In this document: positions 12,301 to 22,812 of the stretch, in pieces
How the letters are laid out: the number at the start of each line of letters is the position of its first letter
How positions within the stretch are numbered: position 1 is the stretch's first letter
Source of the DNA: Phoronis australis
Lineage: Eukaryota; Phoronida; Phoronidae
NCBI GenBank assembly: GCA_002633005.1
Contig: NMRA01000895.1
Coordinates: 53,490 to 107,941 of the forward strand
DNA: 54,452 bases
Reading direction: 5' to 3'
Position numbers and translations under genes: made by a program
Notes under the pieces: generated by a model
The model's database searches: none
What the model saw: only the letters and a program-made list of their open reading frames with translations
Told to the model about the DNA's origin: nothing

Positions 12301-13856
12301 TGACAGACAGATTGCACACTGGAATGAGTCCGGCAGAAACCAAAAAGGATCCCCAAAAGTCCTTTACGTGGACTACTAAACAATGCTTTTATAGAAAAGC
12401 AACAGACGTGTTATTAAAATTATTCTTTAATCAAAATAATTGCTATACAATCATCACAACGCTTTCAAATAGCCACCCGACAATTAGGCACTGATCATTG
12501 CATTGTCATATGAGTTGGTAAGTGGAAGGTACATGTAAGAAGTGTGTTGACCTCTTCATGGCAACCTTGAGAATCCGGTGGATGATCAGATGCCACAGTA
12601 CTACTGTAAGAAAGGTGAATGCAGTTTGTCGCCATGTCAGACAACAACTGTTATCTTCCCAAGAAAAGGTCCATATAAGTCCTTCTGCCAGGAAGGTTGC
12701 CAAAATATCCTTAAAATGTCCCGTTCTTTATATGAGGAGTCTTTCAGAAGACACGTTTCGGTGTTAACATCGTGTTAAGTAGTTTTACGGAAAGATGTTA
12801 CGTTTATCCTAAGTGAAAAGTTTAGGCCCTATAAAGACGTGTGTTTTAGTAACTTTGTTATTCTGTGGTATTTACCTACACCAACTGTTTTTTCTGTAGT
12901 ATTTCACTTCAATCGTGAACTAAAATTTAAAAACAATAAAAGTTTACCTTGTAAAATAGTCCTATCCAGTACTTTGTGTTGTTGTCGGCGAACTGTGTAT
13001 TTTCCGTTGGCAGGCTCTTTGCGGATTGTCCGCTATTTTTCCACTATTTCAACACACCATATAAATTTCTCGCTTTTTGACGCATGGCTAAACTGACATA
13101 CTATCATACGCTATTACAATATATCTTGAGACACAGCCATATTTTCCTTCTCGACTAAAATGTAAAAAACAAGCCGTTTTCATGAGAGCACCTGCGGGGG
13201 CATTTGAGCCCCCAACTATTTGGCGAAGTGGGTAAAAAGGTCCGCCTCAGAGAAACAAAAAGTCCGAGAAAATGTGACAAAAGTCCACTAAAAAGGTGCA
13301 GACGCACAAATCACAGCTCCGAAGGTGGTACACCGTTTTTTTAGTCCTCCCGCTTTTTTGTTAGCAAAAGGTCCACTTTGTCAGATATTTGATCCCCCTT
13401 GCTGAAGAGTGGGTGCGCGCATGGTTTCTATAGCTGATTATGCAACAGTAGCTGCGGTCTTAATCATCACTTAATGAGTTGTTTTCTGACAGTTTCTGGT
13501 ATCCCAAAGTTTTAGTGTTATTAGGTCTTTTCCAAAATGCTTACTGACCAAGGAGAGAGTTCAGTTTTAGCTCATACATCGAATGTTGGTACCTCGTTCG
13601 GCAATGCTACATGTAAGTGCTCTGGGCTGCCAGTCTATACATGTATCTACATGTAGCTGTCTTGTTGTCTTAGTTACGGTCTCACTTGACACTAATTTGA
13701 AATCGGATTAGGGTGATGTTTTCAACGCGATTTGGTTAGAACGTTGACCAGCGGCAGTATAAACCAAAAGTACATAGCACAGGCAAAGTGACCCAGAATT
13801 CCTCGTCATAACGGACGGCCGGAAGTTGAACTCATCATCGGCCAGAAGTCCTTCTT
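9391..13856. other. No confirmed gene over 4.4 kb
   Basis: Two stretches are slightly protein-like but unsupported. One is an 80-codon plus-strand frame at 10948-11190 with no initiating Met. The other is a Cys-rich 66-codon frame at 12578-12778. Neither has a convincing splice partner. TACATGTA motifs cluster near 13610-13660. Otherwise I see nothing. Confidence 0.4.
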
Positions 13857-14022
13857 CATTTTGACCGAGAATGACCCGGACGGGATGAGGATGAATGGAC
13901 AGAATAGATGGTAAAGTAGCTAAGCTGTTCCGTAATTATATTTTGACCGAGAATGACCCGGATGAAGGGGAATGGACAAGATTGGTAAGGTGGTTAGCGC
14001 GGTTCTGTAATTAGAAATTTAC
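13857..14022. repeat. Two-copy tandem repeat, 82-bp period
   Basis: The phrase 'ttttgaccgagaatgaccc' starts at 13859 and again at 13941. Each copy continues with 'gatgaa..gaatggaca', then 'ggtaa..t.g.taagctgttc' or its diverged counterpart, then 'cgtaatta'. Local tandem duplication. Confidence 0.75.
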
Positions 14023-14499
14023 CAACCTAAAAGTTATTATCAGTAGCCGTTGCTGTAAATATAATTGCCCTTCAGTGACGGACTAGGGCTATACTACATC
14101 GTCTATAATATCTGCACTGCATTAAAGCCTGACTGAAATTTAGATTTCAGGCCCAAAATTGTGAAGAGTGAATAAAATAGACTCCATGTAGGTGTCACTA
14201 AATCAATCTCAACAATGTAACACGAGCAGCCATTACAAAAGGATTGTGTCTATACACATTGATATCTGAAAAGTTGTATATACTCTGAACATTACAGTTG
14301 TATGGATATAAGGTGTCCCTGAATTGTTACAATAATATTCTGAAATAAAAAAATAACAGGACACGGTCTAACTGGGCATCCAAGCTTGAATTGCGCCATG
14401 ATTTCCAAAATATTGCCACTAATGCTCATACTAAACTTCTAATTGTACCGACATGTAGTTGAGATTGCTGACCTAATTGTGCTCCTACACTCTGCACGA
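14023..14499. other. Downstream flank of the FAM111-like gene
   Basis: This lies 3' of the minus-strand protease gene and should include its 3' UTR. I did not see an obvious AATAAA on the minus strand close to the stop codon. Confidence 0.35.
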
Positions 14500-16953
14500 C
14501 TACATGTACGCAGGGCGTCCTCCGGGGAAGATAAGTCGGCACAACTCTGAGTCTTGCTGATTGATGAAATCATAGATATACTCTACTCTGACTCCTTGCT
14601 CAACAGTGGTCAGACGAAATACCCCTGGGGGCAACACGATGTTATGACCAATTGTGTGCATGACAGCCAAGCACGCCTCCTGTTGGTCGTCAGCTACAAA
14701 CCCCGGACTTCCTGAGCTGCCGGGACCGAATTTTGAACTGGATTGGTAAAGCGCTCCCCGTGTATCTGCTATTATCCTGAACATGTCTGTGTTAGTTGTC
14801 TTGTGTAGTTCAAGGAGCTGCAAGAGCAATAAACGGAATTGAAAAACGGTGTCTAAAATCTCTGAATAGTGCGACACTCATCCATTATCACATTCTGAAG
14901 GTATACATGGACTATACTGTACATAACCGTGTTGTGTCAAACTTTTCTTAAAACCTACCTACTGGTATCAAATTGACCATAGTTGTCTTCTTACGCAAAC
15001 TAGATATGATTTGTGGACATAAGCGAGGGAAGTACTACCGCCGCAGTCAGTTTTATTGACACCGAGGCGCAAAATCACGTGACTCTGGGTGGACTGAGGT
15101 GACACGCCTACATGTAACATAACCTGACGAGATCGTGTCAAGCCAACATGTTATGAACCTTGTGTCATGCAATAATGAACTTTGAGTTCATTCTGAGAAC
15201 GGAACAATGTGAGAGGACAGAGCCTTGAAATAAACACGAGAAAACAAAATCATTGTTTCTTTTTGCCAGAGCGATTTTTACCCAGGCCTTGAGCAATGAG
15301 TTAAATCAAAAATTGAGTTTACACACTTTCTAGAAACTAAGTACTGTTTTGTTTTGTCAGCAATCTGGATGAGGGGAGTCTAGAGCCTTGCCGCCATGCT
15401 GCATGTAGCATACAGAATGCACAAAGGAAACTCTGCCGCTTACTGTCCGTACCGTACACTGTCCAGTCAAGTATATAATATTTGATCACACTGCATTTGA
15501 AAACAATAGTGTAACATGAATGGCTTTTCTCATAGAGTGACGCCACTCGTACCTTCGCTTTATCGCCGTCCGTTAGGTGCTCAATTTTACATTGAGTATC
15601 CAAAACCTTCTCTTTGCCGTGAGGGTGACCAGCAAAGTGTAGATATTCCTGTCTCCCGATAGCTTTAAACTTAGTCAGTGGTAGGGGCAGCAAGTCCTTG
15701 TTTATCCTCTTACACGGATTGAAGTTTACCGGAAGTGCAGCGTTGAAATCTAGCTCTACAACAGCCATGTCGAGGTCTTCGTCACTTGTTACGACTGAGA
15801 GGATGGGCGCTGCATGGATTAAACCTTGGCTAAGGGATTGCATTAGTGACTTGTTGAAATGAAATAGCACAGCATTGCTTCCGACTGAAACAAGAGATGA
15901 AATAACTGTTATAATCGAAAGTAGAGGACAGCACCCAAAAGAAAATCTCGGCGAGAAAAGAAATTTTCATAAACTATTAGTACCACGGAATCGAACGTTC
16001 TATCTGCGCAGCTTTAGCCTAACACTCCGCAGCAGAGCAAAATCCCACGCGTTCACTGCAGTATGTAGATTATTTGAAGGATATTTAAATGGTAAAGCTA
16101 CAGGTCTTGAATGTCTCACAGACAAAAGGCTAGAATCGGCGATTTGAAATAAAACAAAAAACATACAAAGGATGTTGTTGTTTTAATTGTTTTAATTAAA
16201 GCTCGGATTGTGTAGCAGTCAATGGGAATAAGTGTTGTGACTGGTGACGGCACTGGTTACGTACAGTACATGTAGATACCCTCGTATACGTAGAAAAGTG
16301 GCCTTCCCCCAGACTTCAAAAAGCGGCCTGTTAGCATCACCTCGTATATGCACAAAAGTGTCAATACAGCGCGGATTCCAGAAAAGCAATCTGTTAGTAT
16401 CTCCAAATAATGCCAAGTCCATTAAGCCGGTGCCAGCTTGTACTTACGCGGGTCACTCAGCTCCTTTGCAACGTGCCAATTCGTCATGACGTATGTAGGA
16501 CCGACTCGGAACCCAGACCCCAATTCATGTCCATCCGACTTTGCAAGCAATACGACAGATGGAAGCACCTCTGCAAGAGACTGGTGCAAGTGTGCCGACG
16601 TCACCTTCTTGTTAACATCATGGAACAGTGTGGTTGAACCGGTTGACTGTGGAGGAGGCTGTATGAGTGGGAACAAATCTGTAAAAACATACAGCGAATA
16701 CCTGTAACAACAGGGAACAAATTTATTCAAATGGGACACTTCCAAGAGTTAATCTGAAACGGACATTTATCTACAAATTACAATATCTCCTTGGAATTAG
16801 TCATTTACTAGAAAGCCTTTGACCATTGCCCAGTATTTCCAATACGCCGTCGTTTTGTTTTCTTATTTTCAGGGTGACTTCCATCTCATCCTCGGTGATA
16901 CGTTTGCCTTTTGATCTGGTAAAATCCTCAAGTCTCATACCTGAAAAACCCAT
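14500..16953 (-). CDS. FAM111-like trypsin-fold serine protease, four exons
   Basis: Exons in gene order are 16953-16809, 16678-16448, 15884-15553 and 14817-14500. Phases are 1, 1 and 0, and the joined frame is 341 codons plus TAG. The start is the ATG at 16953-16951 (context AACAATGGG), with an in-frame TAA two codons upstream. Donors are GTAAAT, GTAAGT and GTACGA; acceptors end TTTTTACAG, CTTGTTTCAG and GCTCTTGCAG. Catalytic His is in TNWHV (exon 2), Asp in DEDLDMAVVEL (exon 3) and Ser in GPGSSGSPGF (exon 4). A GHPHGKEK motif after the Asp and an AVMHTIG strand after the Ser match the FAM111A/B layout. In vertebrates these nuclear proteases act in DNA-protein crosslink removal, replication and viral restriction; that role here is inference. 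At 341 residues it is far shorter than FAM111A (about 600). I see no PIP box or long N-terminal region. Intron 2 carries a SINE-like piece. Exon 1 is the least certain. Confidence 0.8.
15985..16062 (-). repeat. tRNA-like SINE fragment inside an intron
   Basis: On the minus strand a perfect B-box-like GTTCGATTCC follows GTGTTAGGCTAAAGC, a loose A-box-like segment. The stems needed for a tRNA do not form convincingly. It sits in intron 2 of the FAM111-like gene. Confidence 0.35.
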
Positions 16954-17159
16954 TGTTTATCTGACATATTGATTTAGACAAGAAGAGCAAGTGGAACGGA
17001 AATGGGTCAGGTCAATTCATAGTTCTGACATCTCCAAAAAGCTTAACATTTCAGCTAGCCAGTTTGCTGGAGCATGAATTTGTACTAAACGGTATCCATT
17101 ATTTTATCTCACAAACATGGGTTCCAGACAGAAATGCTGAGCTGATTTTATGGTGCTCA

Positions 17160-17250
17160 TTGGGGCCTTGCAGTGCAGATAAAAGAGATACAAGCAAATT
17201 TTATAATAAAATTTGCTTGTATCTCTTTTATCTGCACTGCAAGGCCCCAA
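17160..17250. repeat. Perfect 45-bp-arm palindrome with one-base centre
   Basis: The left arm at 17160-17204 starts TTGGGGCCTTGCAGTGCAG and is the exact reverse complement of the right arm at 17206-17250. Only base 17205 is unpaired. There are no arm mismatches, so it is either very young or an artefact of read foldback. It lies about 210 bp upstream of the start codon of the FAM111-like gene. The following 'attatattataaaatttg' resembles the palindrome centre. Confidence 0.9.
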
Positions 17251-18024
17251 ATTATATTATAAAATTTGTTCATCACAATCATAGCCGTATACGTCTGAAT
17301 AAAGCATGGGCGAGCGTTAAGTACATTTGATAAATCTTTAGAAGAATTAACTCCCGCCACGCCCCTTGAACACGTGGCGTACTTCAAACAGACTAAGAAA
17401 TAGTACGTTGTTTGGTTTTGATTGTTTTTTTTTCCTTACAAGCTTTGGTTATGAATTCAAGACTGACGCAAGGCCAACCTGTTTCTCAGCTGCAAAACGC
17501 AGTTTGGTGGATTGATTTTGCAACATAGTTTGTCATTGATTAACAGAAAAAAGTAACAATATATTTGTGGCAAAAGAACCCCTAAATTTTCCGATTGGTT
17601 GATGTTTAGAAAAACATCAGAAGACTGCTCTATCTATTGGGAAATGCTTTTGTTCCTGGTGGTTACTGTGCAATCAAGACAACATACTACATTGATGCAT
17701 TCCAGACGAGTTTGTGTTTTAGACACTTACAAAACTCCAAAAGTGCCAAATAAAACAACATTCACCATACTTTCCAGACCTATTTCCGTTTAAGTGAAAA
17801 CCAAAACATGATCATTGTTGTAATACATAAAATTCTGTGTGCTGTTCGTCAATATTTCGGGTGACCCCGTTACCCTATTCATGTAATCTGTACACATGTA
17901 CATGTAGTTGACGCTGTTATCCAAGGTAACGACTGACCATCGAATATAACGTTACGTCCGTACAAACTTCCACACTTGTATTAAACCCGCTTAAAAAGAT
18001 GCAAGGTGATGAAGCATGATATGT
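17251..18024. other. No gene recognised
   Basis: AT-rich with TACATGTA motifs near 17895-17908. No coding segment or RNA gene is supported. Confidence 0.4.
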
Positions 18025-18130
18025 AACGATGACCAAATGGGTGAATGCTTGTTGTATGAAAAGGTCAAAGTTTCAGAAGAAAAATGCACTTGAAGACCCA
18101 GTGGTTGCTCCAAATGACCAACGCAAAACT
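18025..18130 (+). repeat. Repeat C fragment
   Basis: 'aaaaggtcaaagtttcagaa' followed by 'gaaaaatgcac', 'gaccca..ggttgctccaaa' and 'tgacc' matches units of the 434-bp array at 29285-30215. It abuts the 5' side of the decayed gypsy pol region. Confidence 0.6.
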
Positions 18131-18159
18131 AACTTCAGAACAAGTGGGAAAACCAGCAG

Positions 18160-20035
18160 AACGCAAGTTTTGATCAGTGGTACTGACAGCAATGTTTTAC
18201 TGGGTACTGGAAGTACAGTTTTAACGGTAGCACTTTTCTTTTATAATGAGTATCTTGACGGAATGAAAATTGCGGAACAATTATAGAACATTGAATGTGC
18301 TAATGGCAACCCTTTGCCGCATTGAGGTTATGTTCGAACTAATGTGGTCCTAAGTGTTTTTCTGAAATTGACTACTTGCTAAGCGTAGTTGCTGACAGTG
18401 CTTATACTTCTCATGTATCAGTTTTGCTAGGTGCCAACTGCCTCTATCTAATCATGAAGAGCTACAAAGACCTATACGGTATGAGATTTCTTCAGACATC
18501 GAAGCTCGCGCGTCCTTGGTACTCAGCGTTCAGATGTTTGTCTTAACGTGATCGGGAGATGGAGAAGAATCGTTTCTCCCCGGGCGTCGTCAGAAGAGCA
18601 GTGACTTAAAGAGTGGAGTCGAATACTAATGAGCATGCTACCATTAAAAGTACTGTTGTTAATCATTTGCTATATCCCACTATGCTTGCTGACTGATGGT
18701 GTGTTAGACATCCATGATGGAAATATTACAGCGAGAACTATCGCAATTCCTAGTTGAGCCACTGTGTTTAGCTATAATTCATTACTTTGGGAAGCCAGCT
18801 TGGTGTTGGCGGTGATACGGGCGACATTGATTCGTTGCAAAATCTTATTGACATCAGCTCTTTTCTCACCTGAGATGAGCATGAACATTGTTTTGATCTG
18901 TTATCGGAATTTCTTAGCGTCATTCCTGGTAAGGACGAAGGTATTAAACACTACAGCACAGTGATAGATCTCAGCGACGGAATTCCATTCATGTAGCTTA
19001 CGAGATACAGTAATCCTTCTGTTTAAGATGAAGTGATAAGCCATTTACAGCAGCTGTTTTCGACTGGTATCATTCGAAAGTCCAGGAGCCGAGAAATGTT
19101 GATTTGGAAAGAAAGACGATAATTTGCAACTTGTGTCGACTTTTTGCAACTAAGCAAAAGAAAAATCACAGATTTCTACTTGTTACCATGGAAGGGGGAA
19201 ATTTTGGACCATTTGAGTGGTCGGAGTACTTTTCAGTACTGTATATGAAATCTGGGTATCACCAGATCGAAATCGACGGAAAACAGAAAGAGCGTATTGG
19301 GTTTACAGTGGGTCGTTTAGGGTTCTATGAGTGCAATTGCATTGTAATCGGTTAGTGCAAATCTCCAGGTACGTAACAACGTCTGATGGAAGAAATCCTT
19401 ACAAGACAAGTGTCATATGCTGAGATGGTATCAATTTTAGAAATAGCCTAAACGAACATTTACGCCGACTGCGAGGTGTTTTGGAGAGATTAAGACAGAA
19501 TGAACTGAAACTGACTCAAAAGAAAGGTGTTCTTCTAATGTCCCGGGTCAGGTACTTACAGTGCGGGAAATGTGGTATTTAACGATGGCGTGGGAGCAGA
19601 TCCAGAAAAAATTAAATACCCTAGGAACTGGCCAGCACTGGGAAGGTACGACAATTTCTGGGTTTCGAATGCAGGCTACCATTCGAGTCATACACTGGCC
19701 CTTGTCATCATGGATTTTGGAACAGTTCTATATCAAGAACACGATGAAGAGAAAAAAGTACTTAGTTACGATAGCCGTGATCTTAGTCAGAATTACATTC
19801 ATGCAGCATTTTGTAAATAACTCCGTGCTTTAAGGTGGACCGTCAAATGCAAACTTCATGATTATATGCATGGTTGCAGATCCGCAGTGTCTACCGATAA
19901 TAATCAACTGACTAACGTTTGAACCTCAGCCCAGCGGGATGCAACTGGTCATCGATGGTGAACAATCTTGACAAAGTACAATTTTGATTTATAGACCTGG
20001 CAGAAACAACATGTACGCACTCACCAGCACTCGCT
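18160..20035 (+). mobile_element. Decayed Ty3/gypsy-type pol region
   Basis: Plus-strand segments appear in the order expected of gypsy pol, but in changing frames with many stops. Aspartic protease at about 18170-18350: the active-site triad reads GTG (LLGTGSTV) instead of DTG, followed by NGNPLPH. Reverse transcriptase at about 18850-19560: VIDLSDGIPF, GIIRKSRS, KSGYHQIEIDGKQKERIGFT and SLNEHLRRLRGVLERLRQ. The YxDD region near 19420 is not intact. Connection and RNase H at about 19570-20035: GADPEKIK and RNWP, FGTVLYQEHDEEKKVLSY, STDNNQLTN, DATGHRW and YRPGRNN. No gag, integrase or long terminal repeats were recognised. It cannot encode a working protein. Frame shifts, stops and the lost catalytic residues indicate an old copy. 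Confidence 0.85.
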
Positions 20036-20335
20036 TCTAAAGTCCGGTCGGATGAGCCCGTAGTCGTTAATTCCGTCGCACCTTGTCGAACTTCACTGCC
20101 ACCGCCGCATTCTTCGATTTTTTTAACTGACCTTTTTGTCTCGTGTGTTTCTGAGGATTAGAGTGAATGATATTTGTATCGTTAATAAGCACTCAGTGGA
20201 AGTTGTCAATCACTATACGTTGAAAACTAAGCTAGCCTTCTTACATAAAAGAGGAACCATTGCACAAACACTGCCCCCCTACAACCAGTAGATGTTAAGT
20301 GTTAACTGCCTCAAAGCATTTCTTGTGGAAAGAGG
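20036..20335. repeat. Dispersed repeat B, copy 1
   Basis: This aligns with 33905-34240. Shared landmarks are 'ttttttgtct' followed by 'tg.gt.tctgag.att', and 'agtgttaactgcctcaa' near the 3' end. It directly follows the RNase H remnant, so it may be the next part of the same retroelement. Confidence 0.55.
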
Positions 20336-20520
20336 GTGAAAATAGAACAGGTGTTGGATAGAACCATTTCTTGATAAAAATTGTGCGGGAAAATTCCACG
20401 CGATTCTTAATGTCCACATATCGAAGGGCATTCTGGTTCAAAAATTTAAAAATACACAATGTGACATCCTTTATTTTCTGTTATCAAACTGAACGACTTT
20501 TTGCACAACTTTGTTCCTCG

Positions 20521-20556
20521 GCCGAAAATCAACGACTATACTAGTTGATTTTCGGC
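20521..20556. repeat. 13-bp inverted repeat
   Basis: GCCGAAAATCAAC at 20521-20533 pairs exactly with GTTGATTTTCGGC at 20544-20556 around a 10-base loop. It may be the tip of a longer decayed foldback, because flanks outside the arms are weakly complementary. Confidence 0.75.
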
Positions 20557-20807
20557 AGAGGTACAACACAAAAGTGAATAGTATTCACTTCTATTTTCAT
20601 GACCTGATCTCCCGTGTGTCAGTTCAAGAATCGTTCCTGAATGTCAGCCATGTTGTCCTTGAAAGCGTATTGACATCACCGTGAGCGTAAATGCGTCGTT
20701 ACTTTGTTTGACTGTTTTTGATTCTCTATTTGTTTTTTATACAAACATGATTACTTATTGTCCTAATTTTACTGTGTTCATTGCATATTACAATGGAATC
20801 TAATACA

Positions 20808-21062
20808 TGTAAATGCCAGAATGGACTTAATCAGTCGTCAGTGTAAGATATTGACCACAACTGTCATCCGCGCATCTTGATGTTGTGCTATACAACCGAA
20901 CAAATTGGACTCAACGAGAGAACGTCGTAATTTCAAAAGGAGAGAACGCAGCCTCAGTTCCTATCCCGGGCATCGCAAGGGACTGTCAACTTTTCTTCTC
21001 TCACACACGGTATTATTTTATCAAGGATCTAAAGTACCTCAAATCAAGCACCAAGCCGTTGT
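20808..21062 (+). repeat. Dispersed repeat A, copy 2
   Basis: Matches 31650-31925 closely: 'gccagaatggact', 'tgttgtgctata', 'aaattggact', 'gagagaac', 'ctcagttcctatcccg', 'ttcttctctcac' and 'acggtattat' are all in the same order. Two frames stay open for about 60 codons each, suggesting a former coding sequence with indels. Confidence 0.65.
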
Positions 21063-21081
21063 TGGCGATCAAATTCTTTTG

Positions 21082-21440
21082 ATCACATTGATTTGACTTA
21101 AAATGCACCGGATTGACCCAAAATGGGTCAAGGGGTGCATTCCATCAAATTGCTTCTTCTCCTACAGTTTTTTAGATAGACTCTCCGAAATTTGATAACA
21201 AGCAGGCACTACAGATCTGCACCCGGAATTTACGTGGAATTTAAATCGGATCAAGGGTACCCAGTTTCTGGGTCAAAGGTCATTAAGTGCGAAAGTGATT
21301 TTTGAGCTACACCTTACATAATCACGTATATAGTTTTCATTCGTGAAGAAATTTCAGTCTCAAAATTTGGGGTCATTATGTGCAACTGTGTGGTCATTAG
21401 TTGCAGTTTTCCGTTGGTATTCTAACTCTTCACTCTTGCT
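21082..21440 (-). repeat. Repeat C, inverted single copy
   Basis: Read on the minus strand it contains 'tagctcaaaaatcac', 'gcacttaatgacctttgacc' and 'tccggtgcattttaag'. These are landmarks of the 434-bp unit at 29285-30215, here in opposite orientation and directly beside repeat A. Confidence 0.6.
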
Positions 21441-22695
21441 CTTTCATAGTTACCATTAACATCTCTCTCTCTCTTTCACGCAAAGGATGCATTTTCTATG
21501 CAACGTAATGACCCTATACATTACTATGCACATGCATACACCACGCGCAGAGTTGTAAGTGTGCATACGCAATTGCGTTCTAGTTGTTATTACTGTTCAA
21601 TTTATTTACTGAGGATACCGTGCAAAATACACAATACTGTATTAGCAAATTGCTACACATCAGGGTCTTTAAAGTGCATGGCCTAGAGAAATGAACACTG
21701 AAATAACAAGGAATTCTTGAAGAGGTGAAACCTTCACCATGTTTAGTTATCTGATGTATTTTACTATTTTCGTTTGAATGCGTGTTTCATTGCAAGAACG
21801 TTTCGACATTAACAGACTTATTTACTGACGCTTTAAACTCCTTTAGTCTGGAGTTGAAACTATACGGTTATATTTTTGAACAAACCAAGAAACTATTCAT
21901 GTTAAAAACAATGAAAATCCAATTAGGGCACATCTATAAACTCGAGTTGACACATTTGACCGATTTTCATTCAAGCAATCGGAGAAAACCGCTAAGACCG
22001 TGAATCTTTTTTCTCCGTTTGACAAATAAAATGCAAACACCTGAAATGCGACGCCGCTTTCGTATAATGTAACGATGGTAAATTTCTTGCATTTAACGTA
22101 AATTTTAAGAATTGCATTAAATCTACCAACTTGATACAGTTTAGGAGAGTTCTACAGTAGCAACGTAAATTGTAACAATGTCGTAAACTGAAACAGCTGT
22201 TACAATGTACATTTAAAGAAAATGTTCCGTTTTACCGCGTACATGCCCACCCTGTACCTATGTACCTGTGGAGCCTTGGCGCTAGTATGAATAGACAGCC
22301 TATTCAGAGGCGATATGATGACATTTCTAGCGCCCAACTGTGCGCCTGTAGTCTCAATCACCGAAGTGGAGGTACTTCTAGGATATTCTAACCCGGTGCT
22401 TACATGTAGTGTCGACATTTTCTCCTACATGTACATGTACATATCCGTCATTGATTTACCACGTGGAATATAGAGAAGACCTAGTGTTCTTGCAAAAGTT
22501 ATATATACATGTACATGTAGTTGCAATTTTTGAAAAATACTACTACTAAAGACTTACATGTACGAGTGAATTTCTGAATGCAGTGGCGATATTCTACTCA
22601 TTTGTTTACCAATCTACTTGAAAATCACTAACCAGCTTGGATTTTGCTTATCACAATCATCATCGTCATTAATTTCGCCTAGTGTCGCTTAGATT
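21441..22695. other. No gene recognised
   Basis: A CTCTCTCTCT run sits near 21463-21475. TACATGTA and ACATGTACATGTA motifs cluster at 22400-22560. Open frames are short and unsupported. Confidence 0.4.
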
Positions 22696-22812
22696 GTAGG
22701 GAGCACTGAGCAGTCAGGCTGCGGGCAAGGGCACTGTCTACATTTATTATATTTTGGTCCTCTTTAAATAAAGGTTATTATTATTGTTATTATCATTTAT
22801 TATTATAAATAA
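22696..22812 (+). mobile_element. 3' tail of a retrotransposon with ATT microsatellite
   Basis: 'ctttaaataaaggttattatt' is followed by a degenerate ATT-rich run to about 22810. A short unique stretch, an AAATAAAGG signal and a trinucleotide tail are typical of 3' ends of L2-, CR1- or RTE-type elements or SINEs that borrow such tails. No reverse transcriptase is visible upstream, so this is a 5'-truncated copy. Confidence 0.5.

Noticed and set aside
17157-17387. Minus-strand frame upstream of the protease
   Set aside because: It reads through the perfect palindrome and has no family resemblance. The protease already has a good start downstream of it.
18025-21062. Long terminal repeats for the gypsy remnant
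   Set aside because: I looked for a direct repeat flanking the pol region. Only repeat C is found on both sides, and it is inverted on the right, so it cannot be a pair of direct LTRs.
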